DNA from: Chitinispirillaceae bacterium
GTDB lineage: Bacteria; Fibrobacterota; Chitinivibrionia; Chitinivibrionales; Chitinispirillaceae
DNA: 62,952 nt
Assembly: GCA_016929595.1 (NCBI GenBank)
Contig: JAFGIN010000134.1
Span: 1 to 62,952, forward strand
Direction of reading: 5' to 3'
Shown here: one piece after another, positions 25,967 through 35,332 of the stretch
Layout of the letters: each line of letters begins with the position of its first letter
How positions within the stretch are numbered: position 1 is the stretch's first letter
Notes under the pieces: model-generated
The model's database searches: none
What the model was told of the DNA's origin: nothing
The model's input: only the letters and a program-made list of their open reading frames with translations
Made by a program: the position numbers and the translations under genes

Positions 25967-27111
25967 TTATGATTGGTGTTCTTCTGGCGGCAGCGGCTTC
26001 GCTCTACTTTTTGTCTGTGGTATTCCTGTTTACGGGCCTCTTCAAACTCAGGCGGGAAACATCCGACATTGAGCATACCTTTTCTGTGATTATTGCTGTA
26101 CACAACGAGGAGCGCAGTCTTGAAGCGTGTCTTGATTGCTGCATCAATCAGAACTACTCTTCTGAAAAGTATGAGATCATCATCGCTGACGACCGGTCAA
26201 CTGATTCTACTCCCGATATTGTTGAACGATATTGCAAAAAATTCACAAATGTTAAATACGTCCGGGTAGAGCAGGACGAACCTGCGGTTCCCAAGAAAAC
26301 CGCTCTCGCTAAAGCGCTCCGGATTGCTGTGGGCGAAATTATTCTGAGCACCGATGGTGACTGTCTGCAGGGGCAGGGATGGATCGCTGCAATGAATCGC
26401 AACTTTACAGAACGCGTCGGTATGGTGATCGGTCACGTGGGATATTTCAAGCCGGGGAACGTCTGGGAGGGTATTGACGCACTCGATTACTGCTCTCATC
26501 GGGCGCTTGGCGCAGCATTTATTGGTGTCAACTCGGTATATACCTGTACCGCTGCAAACATGGCATACCGTAAGGTTGTTTACGATGCGAATGTCGAAGG
26601 ATTTGCGCAACTGAAGGTGCGGCCCGCTGAGGACAACTATTTGTTGCACTGCACCAGAAATTCCGGTTACGCCATTGCTGTTGCGACCGATCCCGGCTCC
26701 ATTGTGGAGACCGCTGGTGCCCGGGATTTCTCCCATTTCATGCAGCAACGGTTTCGCTGGGCGGCGTATGGCGGGAACATTACGACTACCGGAGTAAAGC
26801 TCTTTTTTATACCCGCATTGTTTTTTTACGTAATGCTGTGGACCGGTTTTGCAGCAACGATTTTTTCACCCTTGATTGCCCCTTTTCTTCTCCTGGCGAT
26901 TGCTGGAAAGAGTGTTGTTGAATTCATGCTCATTGCAAGATATGTTTCGATATACCGGATAGGATACATGTTGCGATACTTCATTCCATTATCGATTGTC
27001 CATCCGGTGTTTGCGCCACTGGTCGCAATCTGGGGGAATCTGTTTTCATTCACATGGAAAAACCGCCGTTACACCAGTGAACGCGAAATCGGGGAAGGCG
27101 GCCAATCGTGA
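25957..27111 (+). CDS. Membrane glycosyltransferase family 2
   Basis: 384 residues. An N-terminal membrane helix (about 4-28) precedes the GT2 catalytic domain: SVIIAVHNEERSLEACL, the DXD-like IIADDRSTDSTPDI and STDGDCLQGQGW, then the acceptor-site motif QQRFRWAAYGG (QxxRW). Two or three C-terminal helices follow. It probably transfers a sugar from a nucleotide donor to a lipid or growing chain on the cytoplasmic side. It overlaps both the CE4 deacetylase and the next gene (4-base GTGA overlap), so all three are one translational unit. Confidence 0.9.
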   Translation: MSMIMIGVLLAAAASLYFLSVVFLFTGLFKLRRETSDIEHTFSVIIAVHNEERSLEACLDCCINQNYSSEKYEIIIADDRSTDSTPDIVERYCKKFTNVKYVRVEQDEPAVPKKTALAKALRIAVGEIILSTDGDCLQGQGWIAAMNRNFTERVGMVIGHVGYFKPGNVWEGIDALDYCSHRALGAAFIGVNSVYTCTAANMAYRKVVYDANVEGFAQLKVRPAEDNYLLHCTRNSGYAIAVATDPGSIVETAGARDFSHFMQQRFRWAAYGGNITTTGVKLFFIPALFFYVMLWTGFAATIFSPLIAPFLLLAIAGKSVVEFMLIARYVSIYRIGYMLRYFIPLSIVHPVFAPLVAIWGNLFSFTWKNRRYTSEREIGEGGQS

Positions 27112-28127
27112 AAGTGGTGCTGCGCGTAGTTTTTCTGATCTCCTTCACAGCCGTTGCGACGCTTGCGGCTGGGTTCAATTGGGGGGAACAGGTCGGTTCG
27201 GTGCTTGAACTGGTCATGCTGCAACGGTATAACGATGCGTATCGGATCTGTGATTCGGTTCTGGCGATTACACCCGATGACATCGATTTTCACTACGTGA
27301 GACTTGCAGTCCTGCAGGCGCAGATGTCGGACTACGAATCATATGCTCTTGATGGGCAGAAGTGCGTTTCCATGGCGGAAAGCGTTCTGGTGCGGGTGGA
27401 AAGTGGACTAGCCGGGAAGCCGCCACGTGATGAAGTCATAAGGCTTAATCTTATAAAGGCTACTATCCTGGGGGGAGTAGGAATGACAAGAGCGAAAATT
27501 GGTGGTATGTTGACGGGTATCAGGGATGCAAAGGCATCGTACGATCTGTATAGAAGCCTTCGGAACCATTCATCGCTTTTCCCTGATGTTTTGTACGGGA
27601 TCGGGTTGTTTGATTATTATGTGGGTGATAACCTCCGCTGGATACCCGGACTCGGTTTGCAGGCGCGCAGGGGAATCGAATACCTCTATACGGCGTCAGA
27701 TTCAGATTCACCGTTTCGGAATGCAGCGAAAATTTCACTGCTCTGGATTCTGATCGAACAAGGCGAGTTTGCGGCAGCCGATTCGATTGCGGCCAGTATG
27801 CTGCGGGGGTATCCGGAGCACAGCGTGTTTCTTCAGATACAATCGCGGGCGGTATTCGGCGCGCGTCAGTATCAACGTGCGATAACGCTGGGTGGTGAGC
27901 TGATCGATCGTTCCCTGAAAAGACAGCCTGTTAACTGGTGCGACGTTTTGTCGGGATATCAGCTCATGGCCGCTTCCTGGTTGAAACTCAATGACAAACA
28001 GAAAGCCTTTGCCGTAGCAGAAAAAGGTCTGTCGTACCGGATTCCATCTGATACGCTCCGCATCGACTGGGTTCGCAAACATCGGGAGCATCTTAAGTCT
28101 ATTGCTGAAACGTGCCAGCGTCGGTAA
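27108..28127 (+). CDS. Exported TPR-like protein of unknown function
   Basis: 339 residues starting at GTG within the GTGA overlap. It begins with a signal peptide (VVFLISFTAVATLAAG). The rest is helical and repeats in TPR-like fashion (ALDGQKCVSMAESVL, YDLYRSLRNH, AADSIAASMLRGYPEH, QRAITLGGELIDRS). An aromatic-rich central segment (LYGIGLFDYYVGDNLRW) is found in exported TPR proteins of Bacteroidota-like genomes. It may form a periplasmic scaffold for glycan export with the GT2 and CE4 products. Function not assigned. Confidence 0.75.
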   Translation: MKVVLRVVFLISFTAVATLAAGFNWGEQVGSVLELVMLQRYNDAYRICDSVLAITPDDIDFHYVRLAVLQAQMSDYESYALDGQKCVSMAESVLVRVESGLAGKPPRDEVIRLNLIKATILGGVGMTRAKIGGMLTGIRDAKASYDLYRSLRNHSSLFPDVLYGIGLFDYYVGDNLRWIPGLGLQARRGIEYLYTASDSDSPFRNAAKISLLWILIEQGEFAAADSIAASMLRGYPEHSVFLQIQSRAVFGARQYQRAITLGGELIDRSLKRQPVNWCDVLSGYQLMAASWLKLNDKQKAFAVAEKGLSYRIPSDTLRIDWVRKHREHLKSIAETCQRR

Positions 28128-28254
28128 ACCATTTGTAGCGCAGCCGCATTTTTTTGAAAAAACGGTTAGTTCCATACCTGATATTTGAGTAGAATTGCAG
28201 GGTTTGTGCAATTGTAGTGGAAGCCGATCAATCCCCTGCAGTTATTGTACGTAA

Positions 28255-29082
28255 TTACTCAAAAACAACGAACTGAAACCATTTTTGATCGGTAGATCCG
28301 CTAGTGTTGCGAGTGTATATGTAAAGATTTCCTCCAGCGCCACCAGTAGTACAATAACCAGCTGACAGAAGAACTGTTGCTAAAGTGGTAAATGACGTAG
28401 GCATATAATAATATTCTGTAAACGAAATTACGTGGCAATCTTCAGGGCCATTGAAACTGTAGCTCATTGTCCCTTTGGCACAGTAGGAATTATGAATCTC
28501 ACCAGCATCACTAATAGTTGCGTATGCAACTATTTGGCCCGGACCTGCTGGACCGATGGGACCAGTTTCTCCAGTGGCACCAGCGATCCCCTGTGGTCCG
28601 GTTGGTCCCGCTGGACCAGTTTCGCCAGTAGCACCAGCAATCCCCTGTGGCCCGGTTGGTCCCGCTGGGCCAGTTTCTCCAGTAGCACCAGCAATCCCTT
28701 GTGGCCCGGTCGGACCCGCTGGGCCGGTTTCTCCCGTTGCACCAGTGGCACCAGCAATCCCCTGAGGGCCGGTTGGCCCCATTGGCCCGGTTGGGCCGGC
28801 AACTCCACCTGATCCGCCAGGCAGATTAGTAAGTCCGCTTCCATCACCAATGAATTTCTTTGCTGTAACGTCGCCAGAAACTCTGAGATTACCGTTTTTC
28901 AGTGTAAGACTGTCGGTTGGCGTTTCAATAAAAAACTTTCCATTAGTTTTACTCCCGCTCCAGCCGAATTTTGACACCCGATCTACTCCTGTAGTATCAT
29001 AAAATTCGATCGCTGATTTTGATTGTGCAGTTACACTGCAGACGACAGTTGCCAGTATTACCAATGATATGATTGGACGCAT
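28255..29082 (-). CDS. Exported collagen-like repeat protein
   Basis: About 275 residues from ATG 29082, chosen because GGAGG lies just before it and it gives a signal peptide ([20 protein letters not shown]); the open frame extends upstream to 29208. Residues about 90-180 are Gly-X-Y collagen-like, made of near-identical 18-residue units ([18 protein letters not shown]). The preceding [10 protein letters not shown] segment is like those in tail-fibre and collagen-like surface proteins, and the C-terminal 90 residues form an unknown Cys-containing trimer-like head. It lies 19 bases after the Ig-like lipoprotein gene and is probably co-transcribed. Confidence 0.85.
   Translation of the reverse strand: MRPIISLVILATVVCSVTAQSKSAIEFYDTTGVDRVSKFGWSGSKTNGKFFIETPTDSLTLKNGNLRVSGDVTAKKFIGDGSGLTNLPGGSGGVAGPTGPMGPTGPQGIAGATGATGETGPAGPTGPQGIAGATGETGPAGPTGPQGIAGATGETGPAGPTGPQGIAGATGETGPIGPAGPGQIVAYATISDAGEIHNSYCAKGTMSYSFNGPEDCHVISFTEYYYMPTSFTTLATVLLSAGYCTTGGAGGNLYIYTRNTSGSTDQKWFQFVVFE
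28548..28806 (-). repeat. 54-bp tandem repeats encoding Gly-X-Y triplets
   Basis: About four near-identical copies of a 54-base unit within the collagen-like gene, differing by few bases. Copy number can change in frame (18 codons per unit). Confidence 0.85.
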
Positions 29083-29101
29083 TGCAATCCTCCGAGACCT
29101 G

Positions 29102-30391
29102 CTATTGAAAAACAAACCGAACAGTTCCCCATACTTTAATTGTTCCGTTATCGTACAATCCCTCCTGTGGACAGAGCGATCCGGGACGTTTCGATGATGG
29201 AGACGCATTTATAATTGCCGCATTCAAACTTCCGGTAGTCAGTTCAACACATCCGGCAGCTGTTTCGGCAATAAATTGAGCGGTTATATTGGTATTTCCT
29301 AAAATCGGAAATTTTATTAAAGGTGTTATACCGGTGGCTGCACCGGTCCATTCCAAAAATTTAAACCCCGGGTCAGGTACCGCAGTAAGTGTTACCATCT
29401 CTCCCCAACGATAGTTATTCCCTGCCGGCAGAGCAGTAACAGTGCCGGAAACTGCATGAAGAGAAAGTGCATAGTAATGCGGCAGGACTGTAATAATTAT
29501 TTGCGATGTATCGGCTCCCCCTCTGGTTGAAACAACCACCGGGATGGTGTAATTGCCGCTGTCACGTTTTCCTGGTGTAAATACGAACAGTGAATCACCC
29601 TGAAAACTGGACTTTGGCAGTGGATTAAGCTGTGTCAGCGTACCGATATCACCAGACGGCACTATATAAAGAGGCTTTACCCGAACAGAAAGTATTTCAC
29701 CCTCTGTAACCGTGTCTCTAAGAACGCCAAACTTCCAGTAAACCGTTTTTCCTGATCCTTCATTGACAATAACCGATGTGATTGTGCTGCTGTCTTTACC
29801 CCAGTTGTTCCATACTTTGCAACGGTATATTCCGCTGTCTACCGGTTGAATAGAGGGTAAAACCAATGTGTCCAGTGTGTCGCCAGCGAGTTCCCTGTTA
29901 TCTTTATACCACTGAAAATGTAATGGGTCACTTCCGGTCGCCTTGACACCAAGGGTGCATGTGTATCCCGGTCTGAGAATAAAAAAACTCTTTGGGTGAG
30001 ATACAATTATCGGCTCGTTGCCAAGGATGGCAATGGTCGTTGATACACTGAGCCGCTCACTGTTCTTCTTTACCAGGGTTGCCTTGAGCTCGATAGTATC
30101 TGGTGACAGAAACGATCTGGAGATATGAACCAGCGTATCGAAAATGATCTGATTACCAAGAGAAATTGCAGTATCTTGACCATTAAAAGACAGGGTAAGA
30201 GTATCGATCAGATGAGGGTTTCCCACCAGGAGATCGAAGTCGACACTTTTACTGATGTAAAACACCCCGCTGTCACCCATATTGGTGAACTCTACAGTAC
30301 AATAGCTATAATTATCATACGGATTTGATGGAAGCCCGCAAAAAAGCAAAAATATGACAGGGAATAGTATAATCGATCGTAATAATTTCAT
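29102..30391 (-). CDS. Lipoprotein with Ig-like and divergent InlB-like domains
   Basis: About 429 residues from ATG 30391; the frame opens further up at a TTG (30427) but ATG gives a proper lipoprotein signal ([13 protein letters not shown]). An Ig-like domain lies in the middle: [15 protein letters not shown] then [17 protein letters not shown], the classic I-set pattern with W and D-x-G-x-Y-x-C. Near the C terminus a divergent InlB-like repeat occurs ([21 protein letters not shown]). It is probably exposed on the surface and is followed by the collagen-like gene. Function is likely adhesion or binding, by inference. Confidence 0.82.
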   Translation of the reverse strand: MKLLRSIILFPVIFLLFCGLPSNPYDNYSYCTVEFTNMGDSGVFYISKSVDFDLLVGNPHLIDTLTLSFNGQDTAISLGNQIIFDTLVHISRSFLSPDTIELKATLVKKNSERLSVSTTIAILGNEPIIVSHPKSFFILRPGYTCTLGVKATGSDPLHFQWYKDNRELAGDTLDTLVLPSIQPVDSGIYRCKVWNNWGKDSSTITSVIVNEGSGKTVYWKFGVLRDTVTEGEILSVRVKPLYIVPSGDIGTLTQLNPLPKSSFQGDSLFVFTPGKRDSGNYTIPVVVSTRGGADTSQIIITVLPHYYALSLHAVSGTVTALPAGNNYRWGEMVTLTAVPDPGFKFLEWTGAATGITPLIKFPILGNTNITAQFIAETAAGCVELTTGSLNAAIINASPSSKRPGSLCPQEGLYDNGTIKVWGTVRFVFQ

Positions 30392-30738
30392 AGCTGCCAA
30401 TCTGGGTATTTCATACACTTTAAACAATATATATCACGTACTATAGTAAGACAATCTCAATTATTGAAACAAGTTTAAACGCTCTTTTCGGCACTATACG
30501 CCTGTTATTGATTCGTTTCCTTTTGATGCCGTAAGGGGTTTCCATTGGCATGTTTTTGAAAATCAGCAAAAGCACTGATTATAACTAAGTCAAGAATCAG
30601 GTTTATTTACCATTATACTATACTTTATACAGGATACAAAATATGTTTCATGTTTTAATCGCAATCTGATGATATTATATACAGGGGAGTTATTAACTGA
30701 AACTCCGGGCTTTTACCCCAGAAAAAGGAGCGATTATT
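30392..30738. other. Divergent intergenic region
   Basis: About 350 AT-rich bases between two divergent units, with no coding frame. It must carry promoters in both directions; the plus-strand leader ends with a strong Shine-Dalgarno (aaaaaggag) before 30739. Confidence 0.5.
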
Positions 30739-32021
30739 ATGTCGCTGAAACAAGTAATCAGAGCTGGATCAATGGCAGTTGCAGCCGCTGTGACCATGTG
30801 GATGGTTGCTGGATGTGCAAATTCTGTAAACAATTCCAATGAAGGGATCGGGGTGGAGATTACGGATTACCGGTCTGGTCCAATTACTACTGAAGGAGGG
30901 ACCGCCTCGTCGTGGCAGTCGGAGAACTTTACAGAAACCGTAAACGGCGTCGCTCTTGACATGGTATTTGTGCAGGGGGGTACGTATCAGAGAGGGTGTG
31001 ACAATTGTGCTCCGCAGGATCGTCAGTACGAATCTCCGGTACATGCTGTGACACTCAGTAGTTATCACATCGGTAAATACGAGGTAACGCAGGCACAATA
31101 GCGGGCAGTAATGGGCGGGAGCGCCCCCGTTTTTGGTGGTTCAGACAAAGCACCTCAAATCGGTGTCAGCTGGTTTGAGGCCAATGAGTTTGTTTGTAAG
31201 TTAAATGCTTTTACAGGTAAAACGTATCGCCTGCCCACCGACGCGGAGTGGGAGTTTGCGGCTCGCGGAGGAAACGCCGGTAAAGAAAACGGTTACCGTT
31301 ACTCAGGCAGTAACAATGCTGATGATGTTGCGTGGTATTCGGGTAACAGCGGAAACCGTTCCCGTGATGTAGGCACTAAGGCTGCTAACGAACTGGGTAT
31401 TTATGATATGAGCGGTAACGCCTGGGAGTGGGTGTATGACTGGCTCGTATCGTACACTGAAGGTGGAAAAACCGATCCGGTGCAACTTACTGGCTCGGGA
31501 AACAAGACACGGCGCGGCGGTAGCTATGATGAACCAGATTCGTTTGCCTGTGTGAGCAGACGTGCAATCCGTTCGCGTGATGGTGCTGCCGGAATGGGAT
31601 TCCGTATCGCTCTTTCCAGTAGTTTACCTCAGGGAATGGTCGATCCATGTGAAGCTGCTAATCCGACAGAGGCATCATGTTCTGGTGATAGAAATCGTGA
31701 CTGCAGATTGATCACTGAAGATGGTGAAGTGTGGGTTGGTGGTGATAACGTGCTTATCGTCAGACCGAACGGTGTTGCAGTGATCAGTGGCTTTCCGGCC
31801 ACATCCGGTGAGTGGTACACGCTTAACAACCGTTCTTTGAATATCGTCTCCACCTCAGGGGCAAGAGCTACTAAAACATGCCTATTATGTGTTCAGCAAG
31901 GACGAGATGACCATGATCAATGATGAAGGGATGCCCCAGTTTATGATCCGGGTAATTACGAGACGGGGTCTCCGATGGTGACAACCGGTACCGTACATAC
32001 TTTGAGAAAGTAAGAAGATAA
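30739..32021 (+). pseudogene. Decayed FGE-sulfatase (SUMF1) domain lipoprotein gene
   Basis: The start is intact: strong Shine-Dalgarno, lipoprotein signal ending VAGC, and FGE beginning (MVFVQGGTYQRG, HIGKYEVTQAQ). An in-frame TAG at 31099 then falls where family members have Trp (VTQAQW-R-A-V-M), and the frame continues with VSWFEANEF, RLPTDAEWEFAARGG, MSGNAWEWVYDW and RRGGSY, up to about 31880. There the frame shifts (YYVFSKDEMTM continues in another frame), and a further shift is needed to reach the final R-T-Y-F-E-K-V-R-R. So there is at least one nonsense change plus two frameshifts. Read intact, it would be about 425 residues, an exported FGE-domain protein related in fold to the one at the window start. 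Confidence 0.85.
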
Positions 32022-32185
32022 TCTATCAGGGGAATCAAGAAAATAATATCAGTGAACCTGTTAAAGTCCATGATGTGATTGTGCGGGTGCCTGCCAGAGA
32101 GCAATGTCATTTCAGTGAAGTTGACGTCACGATAGCGTGTAGGGTGATCCCGCACTCGGGAGAGCCATGAACGTTTGCCCTTTAT

Positions 32186-32310
32186 GGGGTTTAACAAAAG
32201 TGCGTGCCGTATTTCTACAAATGTCGAACTCGCCCCCTAATCTCCCGTAGGGAAACTTTCAACAAAATCAACATCTTACAAGTCCCTCCTTCGGATTTAG
32301 GGGGCGTGCA
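32186..32310. repeat. Dispersed inverted-repeat element, copy 2
   Basis: Matches the element at 7146-7275 from GGGTTTAACAAAAGTGCG through CATCTTACAAGTCCC to TTTAGGGGGCG, with several single-base changes and short deletions inside the hairpins. It lies in the gene-free stretch 32022-32515, which is otherwise without recognisable features. Confidence 0.8.
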
Positions 32311-32515
32311 AGTAAGGACTTTGAAATTACCTTATTAAATAACGGAATTTATTTATGTTAAACACTATAACCGGGCACTTCTTATTCATAGCATTAACTT
32401 CTATCGATAATTGACGTGGTAAACGTCTTCGGGTTATTACCTGGAATGATTAAGTCAATGAAATTGCAGGTTGCTGATGTTCTTCATATGTCACCTGAAA
32501 AAATGACTATTTTCT

Positions 32516-34084
32516 CTATTCCTTTGCCAGTAGTACTTTAATCAGTTTAGCAATATCGTTTATTTTACCAAAGATGCCGACGTGCTTTACACTGCCGAAC
32601 TGGTCTGACGGAAGTGCGATTATCTCCTGTAGAACATTGTACATTCCCTGGCATTGATCTTTGACAAGAGATTGGTTGATTATTTCAGAAGTCTGCTGTC
32701 GATTTATGCCGGGAGGCTGATCACGGATTTCACTTAATAAATAAGATGGAATTCCAAGAAGGGCAACAGCTGGAATACGTGCCTCGAAAAGCGGTTCACC
32801 TTCTCCGAGGTGGCGGATCGAGCGGGGGGTGACAATGCTGGCTCTTAATGGGCCTGATCTTTTCTGCCACTGACGGTTAACAATTTCCTGCATCTTTTTT
32901 GAAGTTGCATACACAATTTCGATTTCCGGCTTTCCGGATGGTACATATTCTGTTCCGGCATCAGCCCATTCCATGGCTCCAAGGTGTTCGATTACCAATC
33001 CGGCAACAGCCTTCCGGTGGCCATTTTTACCATCCCACCACTCGGGATGGTCTTTGAGCCAGATTGTTGTAGCCTGTTCTTTTTTCTTCGCGGTAATATC
33101 GGGAAGTCTCAGGTGGCCTGCAACAGCGACAAAGACAATTGTACGTTCGGTTTTTTTCCCGCTGTGGACAAGCTTGTTTGCTATGTCAAGTAAACCGATA
33201 AACCCGTTCTCTTCAATGGGATTGGTTCCGTCAGTATGGGTGATAATAAGAATCGTTTCATCTCTTTTCTCACCTTCGATTACTGACCAGACACTATGAG
33301 CGGTGGCAGTGTCAACTGTTCCTGGAAGTTTGAGATTTGCCTGCAGGTTGTTTTTTGCGGCTTTGACAATGTCTCTGCCTTCGTCGCCGGCGGCCCAGAC
33401 TGCAGGAATGGAAAAATAAGGTAGTGTAAAAGGAATAAATTGTCCTCCAGCAAGACCTGAACTCATGTTCTTCCAGACGGCAATAACCGCAAGTGCTCCG
33501 GCGTTGTTAAACTTGTCAAGCTTAGGACCAAAAAGAGTACTTGATAGAACTGGATTTCTGATCGTTTCTGGCAGCACGGCTGAACCTGATGGATATTCAC
33601 TTACAACATCGAATAGTGCTTTTGTCGGAATCTTTTTATCCGGTACTTCAACAACGGCAATTTTGCCTTTCGCAGCACTGAAATTTTTTCCAGATATGTA
33701 TACCAGCCTGCCGGTTGTACCAGAGGAATCAGTTATTCCTGAGAATGGGTATACAGAGGAAAGTACAACAGATTGTTCACCGTTCTGAGATGTAATAGAA
33801 AGCGACATATCATTTGAAGATACTGTATGGCGATTGAAAACATGCGGATCACGGATGGGTTTAAGGCCTATTGCTTCAAATTGTCCGGCAATCCATTCGA
33901 TGCACATTTTATGTGCATCACTGCCAGTTGGTCGTGAATCCCATGATGAAACAATCTTTACCCATTCTTCAAGCATGCTGCATCCTTGTGTTAATGTTGT
34001 TGATACGGAATCCTGAGAATAACTATGAGGACAGATGAAAGTAATAGTAACTGTAATGAGCATTGAAACAGATCTGAAAGACAT
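32516..34084 (-). CDS. Exported M28-like aminopeptidase family protein
   Basis: 522 residues. A signal peptide (MLITVTITFICPHSYS) is followed by an M28-type N terminus (WDSRPTGSDAHKMCIEWI...FEAIGL), a PA-like insertion, and the metallopeptidase core: THTDGTNPIEENG (metal-binding H-x-D and the catalytic E-E), and IEHLGAMEW further on. Several expected M28 metal ligands are not obvious (the usual second His and Asp), so activity is uncertain. It has a good ribosome site (ggag) and stands alone on its strand. Confidence 0.75.
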   Translation of the reverse strand: MSFRSVSMLITVTITFICPHSYSQDSVSTTLTQGCSMLEEWVKIVSSWDSRPTGSDAHKMCIEWIAGQFEAIGLKPIRDPHVFNRHTVSSNDMSLSITSQNGEQSVVLSSVYPFSGITDSSGTTGRLVYISGKNFSAAKGKIAVVEVPDKKIPTKALFDVVSEYPSGSAVLPETIRNPVLSSTLFGPKLDKFNNAGALAVIAVWKNMSSGLAGGQFIPFTLPYFSIPAVWAAGDEGRDIVKAAKNNLQANLKLPGTVDTATAHSVWSVIEGEKRDETILIITHTDGTNPIEENGFIGLLDIANKLVHSGKKTERTIVFVAVAGHLRLPDITAKKKEQATTIWLKDHPEWWDGKNGHRKAVAGLVIEHLGAMEWADAGTEYVPSGKPEIEIVYATSKKMQEIVNRQWQKRSGPLRASIVTPRSIRHLGEGEPLFEARIPAVALLGIPSYLLSEIRDQPPGINRQQTSEIINQSLVKDQCQGMYNVLQEIIALPSDQFGSVKHVGIFGKINDIAKLIKVLLAKE

Positions 34085-34402
34085 TTATGCTCCTTTATCG
34101 TTTAATCCGAAAGCATTATGATTTTCATTATATCCCTATGAAAATAGCTTATAAATTGGGTAAAACAAAGTACACGCTCAATATTACTTCACCATTTTTA
34201 CATTTTTTTTACAATTATTTTACTATCTTCTGACAACACCCGCTGAAGGTTTCTGTATCTTTTTATTGTAATGCATCGTTTGATATTCAGCCTGGATAGA
34301 GTTGTGATGAAAAGTATGAAAGGCTGATAGTATTGGTAGTGATGGGGTTGCAGGTCTATCGACACTGTGACAGGATGAATTTTTACTGAAAGGGTATATC
34401 CC
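34085..34402. other. Divergent intergenic region
   Basis: About 320 bases between divergent genes with no credible coding frame, repeat or terminator. It must hold both promoters. Confidence 0.45.
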
Positions 34403-35275
34403 ATGAAAAAAGAGGTCGTGTCAGTATTTGTTATGGTTATCATAATTTGTATGGTAAAGGCACAGGCGAAGAAACCTGTTATCGTGAATGCTCACCTTGA
34501 AAATGTTAACCGGGTGTATCTTACTTTACGTAATGTCAAAAAAGATGCCGTTGATACAGTTACCATTTATCGGTCATTTACTGATATTGACAAAATGTAT
34601 GCACTTGATCTTGATTACTATCCGATTACAAAAACCCAGATTGCAGGTGAGTCTTTCACCGGCACTATCATCGACAGTATGACTGCTCACAATACGGTGT
34701 ATAGCTATTATGTGAAAGTTCTTTATAACAATGGTGAAACAGTACCATCGAAAGTGATTTCAGTATCGATACCTGATTTCGTAATGGTAGCTACACAGTT
34801 GAATTATAGTTTTCATATAGATAAGGTGCATTATTTCTGTGAAGTACGACCAGGTAACCAGTGCGGAAAAAGATACCCTGTAAATCTTGGGGGGAAACCG
34901 GGACTACGTAAAACGTATTACGATTGTTTGTCAACTCCTGAAGGAGTGTATCAGATTGATTATATCAAGCCTGTCAGCGATTATTATAAAGCGCTGGGGA
35001 TAAGTTATCCTAATAGTGCCGATCGGGTACGATATCAGCGAGCTCTGCGAAGTGGCAGTGTCCCGAAGAAGGGAGGGAAACCAGTATCGATCGGTGGTTC
35101 AATTCAGATTCACGGGGGAGGGATTGGAAATAACTGGACCTGGGGTTGTATTGCGATGAGAAACGATGATCTTGATCAGATTTTTACCCTTCCACAATTG
35201 AAAAAAGGAGTTCCGGTAATAATCACAGGAAATGAGTTCAGTCGCGACAGTTTATTACTCAACAATGCAATGTAA
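34403..35275 (+). CDS. Exported L,D-transpeptidase (YkuD family) with N-terminal Fn3-like domain
   Basis: 290 residues with a signal peptide (VVSVFVMVIIICMVKA). Residues about 25-130 look like an Fn3 fold (IYRSFTDIDKMY ... YSYYVKVLYNNGE). The YkuD catalytic core comes next: STPEGVYQIDYI, then IQIHGGGIGNNWTWGCIAM with the catalytic Cys. Most YkuD enzymes read (S/T)-H-G-C at this place; here it is T-W-G-C, a form seen in a subgroup with an N-x-T-x-G-C-I-A pattern. It probably cross-links or anchors proteins to peptidoglycan. It is followed 57 bases later by a sensor kinase gene. Confidence 0.87.
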   Translation: MKKEVVSVFVMVIIICMVKAQAKKPVIVNAHLENVNRVYLTLRNVKKDAVDTVTIYRSFTDIDKMYALDLDYYPITKTQIAGESFTGTIIDSMTAHNTVYSYYVKVLYNNGETVPSKVISVSIPDFVMVATQLNYSFHIDKVHYFCEVRPGNQCGKRYPVNLGGKPGLRKTYYDCLSTPEGVYQIDYIKPVSDYYKALGISYPNSADRVRYQRALRSGSVPKKGGKPVSIGGSIQIHGGGIGNNWTWGCIAMRNDDLDQIFTLPQLKKGVPVIITGNEFSRDSLLLNNAM

Positions 35276-35332
35276 GAATGGTATATTCGATGTAACGCAG
35301 AAGAACCATCAAAACGGGATTATTATATCGGG

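Noticed and set aside
28432-28812. Plus-strand frames across the collagen-like repeats
   Set aside because: They are shadows of the repetitive minus-strand gene, whose ribosome site and signal peptide are clear.
30739-32021. The TAG in the FGE gene as amber readthrough or a reassigned codon
   Set aside because: Two further frameshifts break the same gene, so simple decay explains it, and other genes in the window use TAG as a stop.
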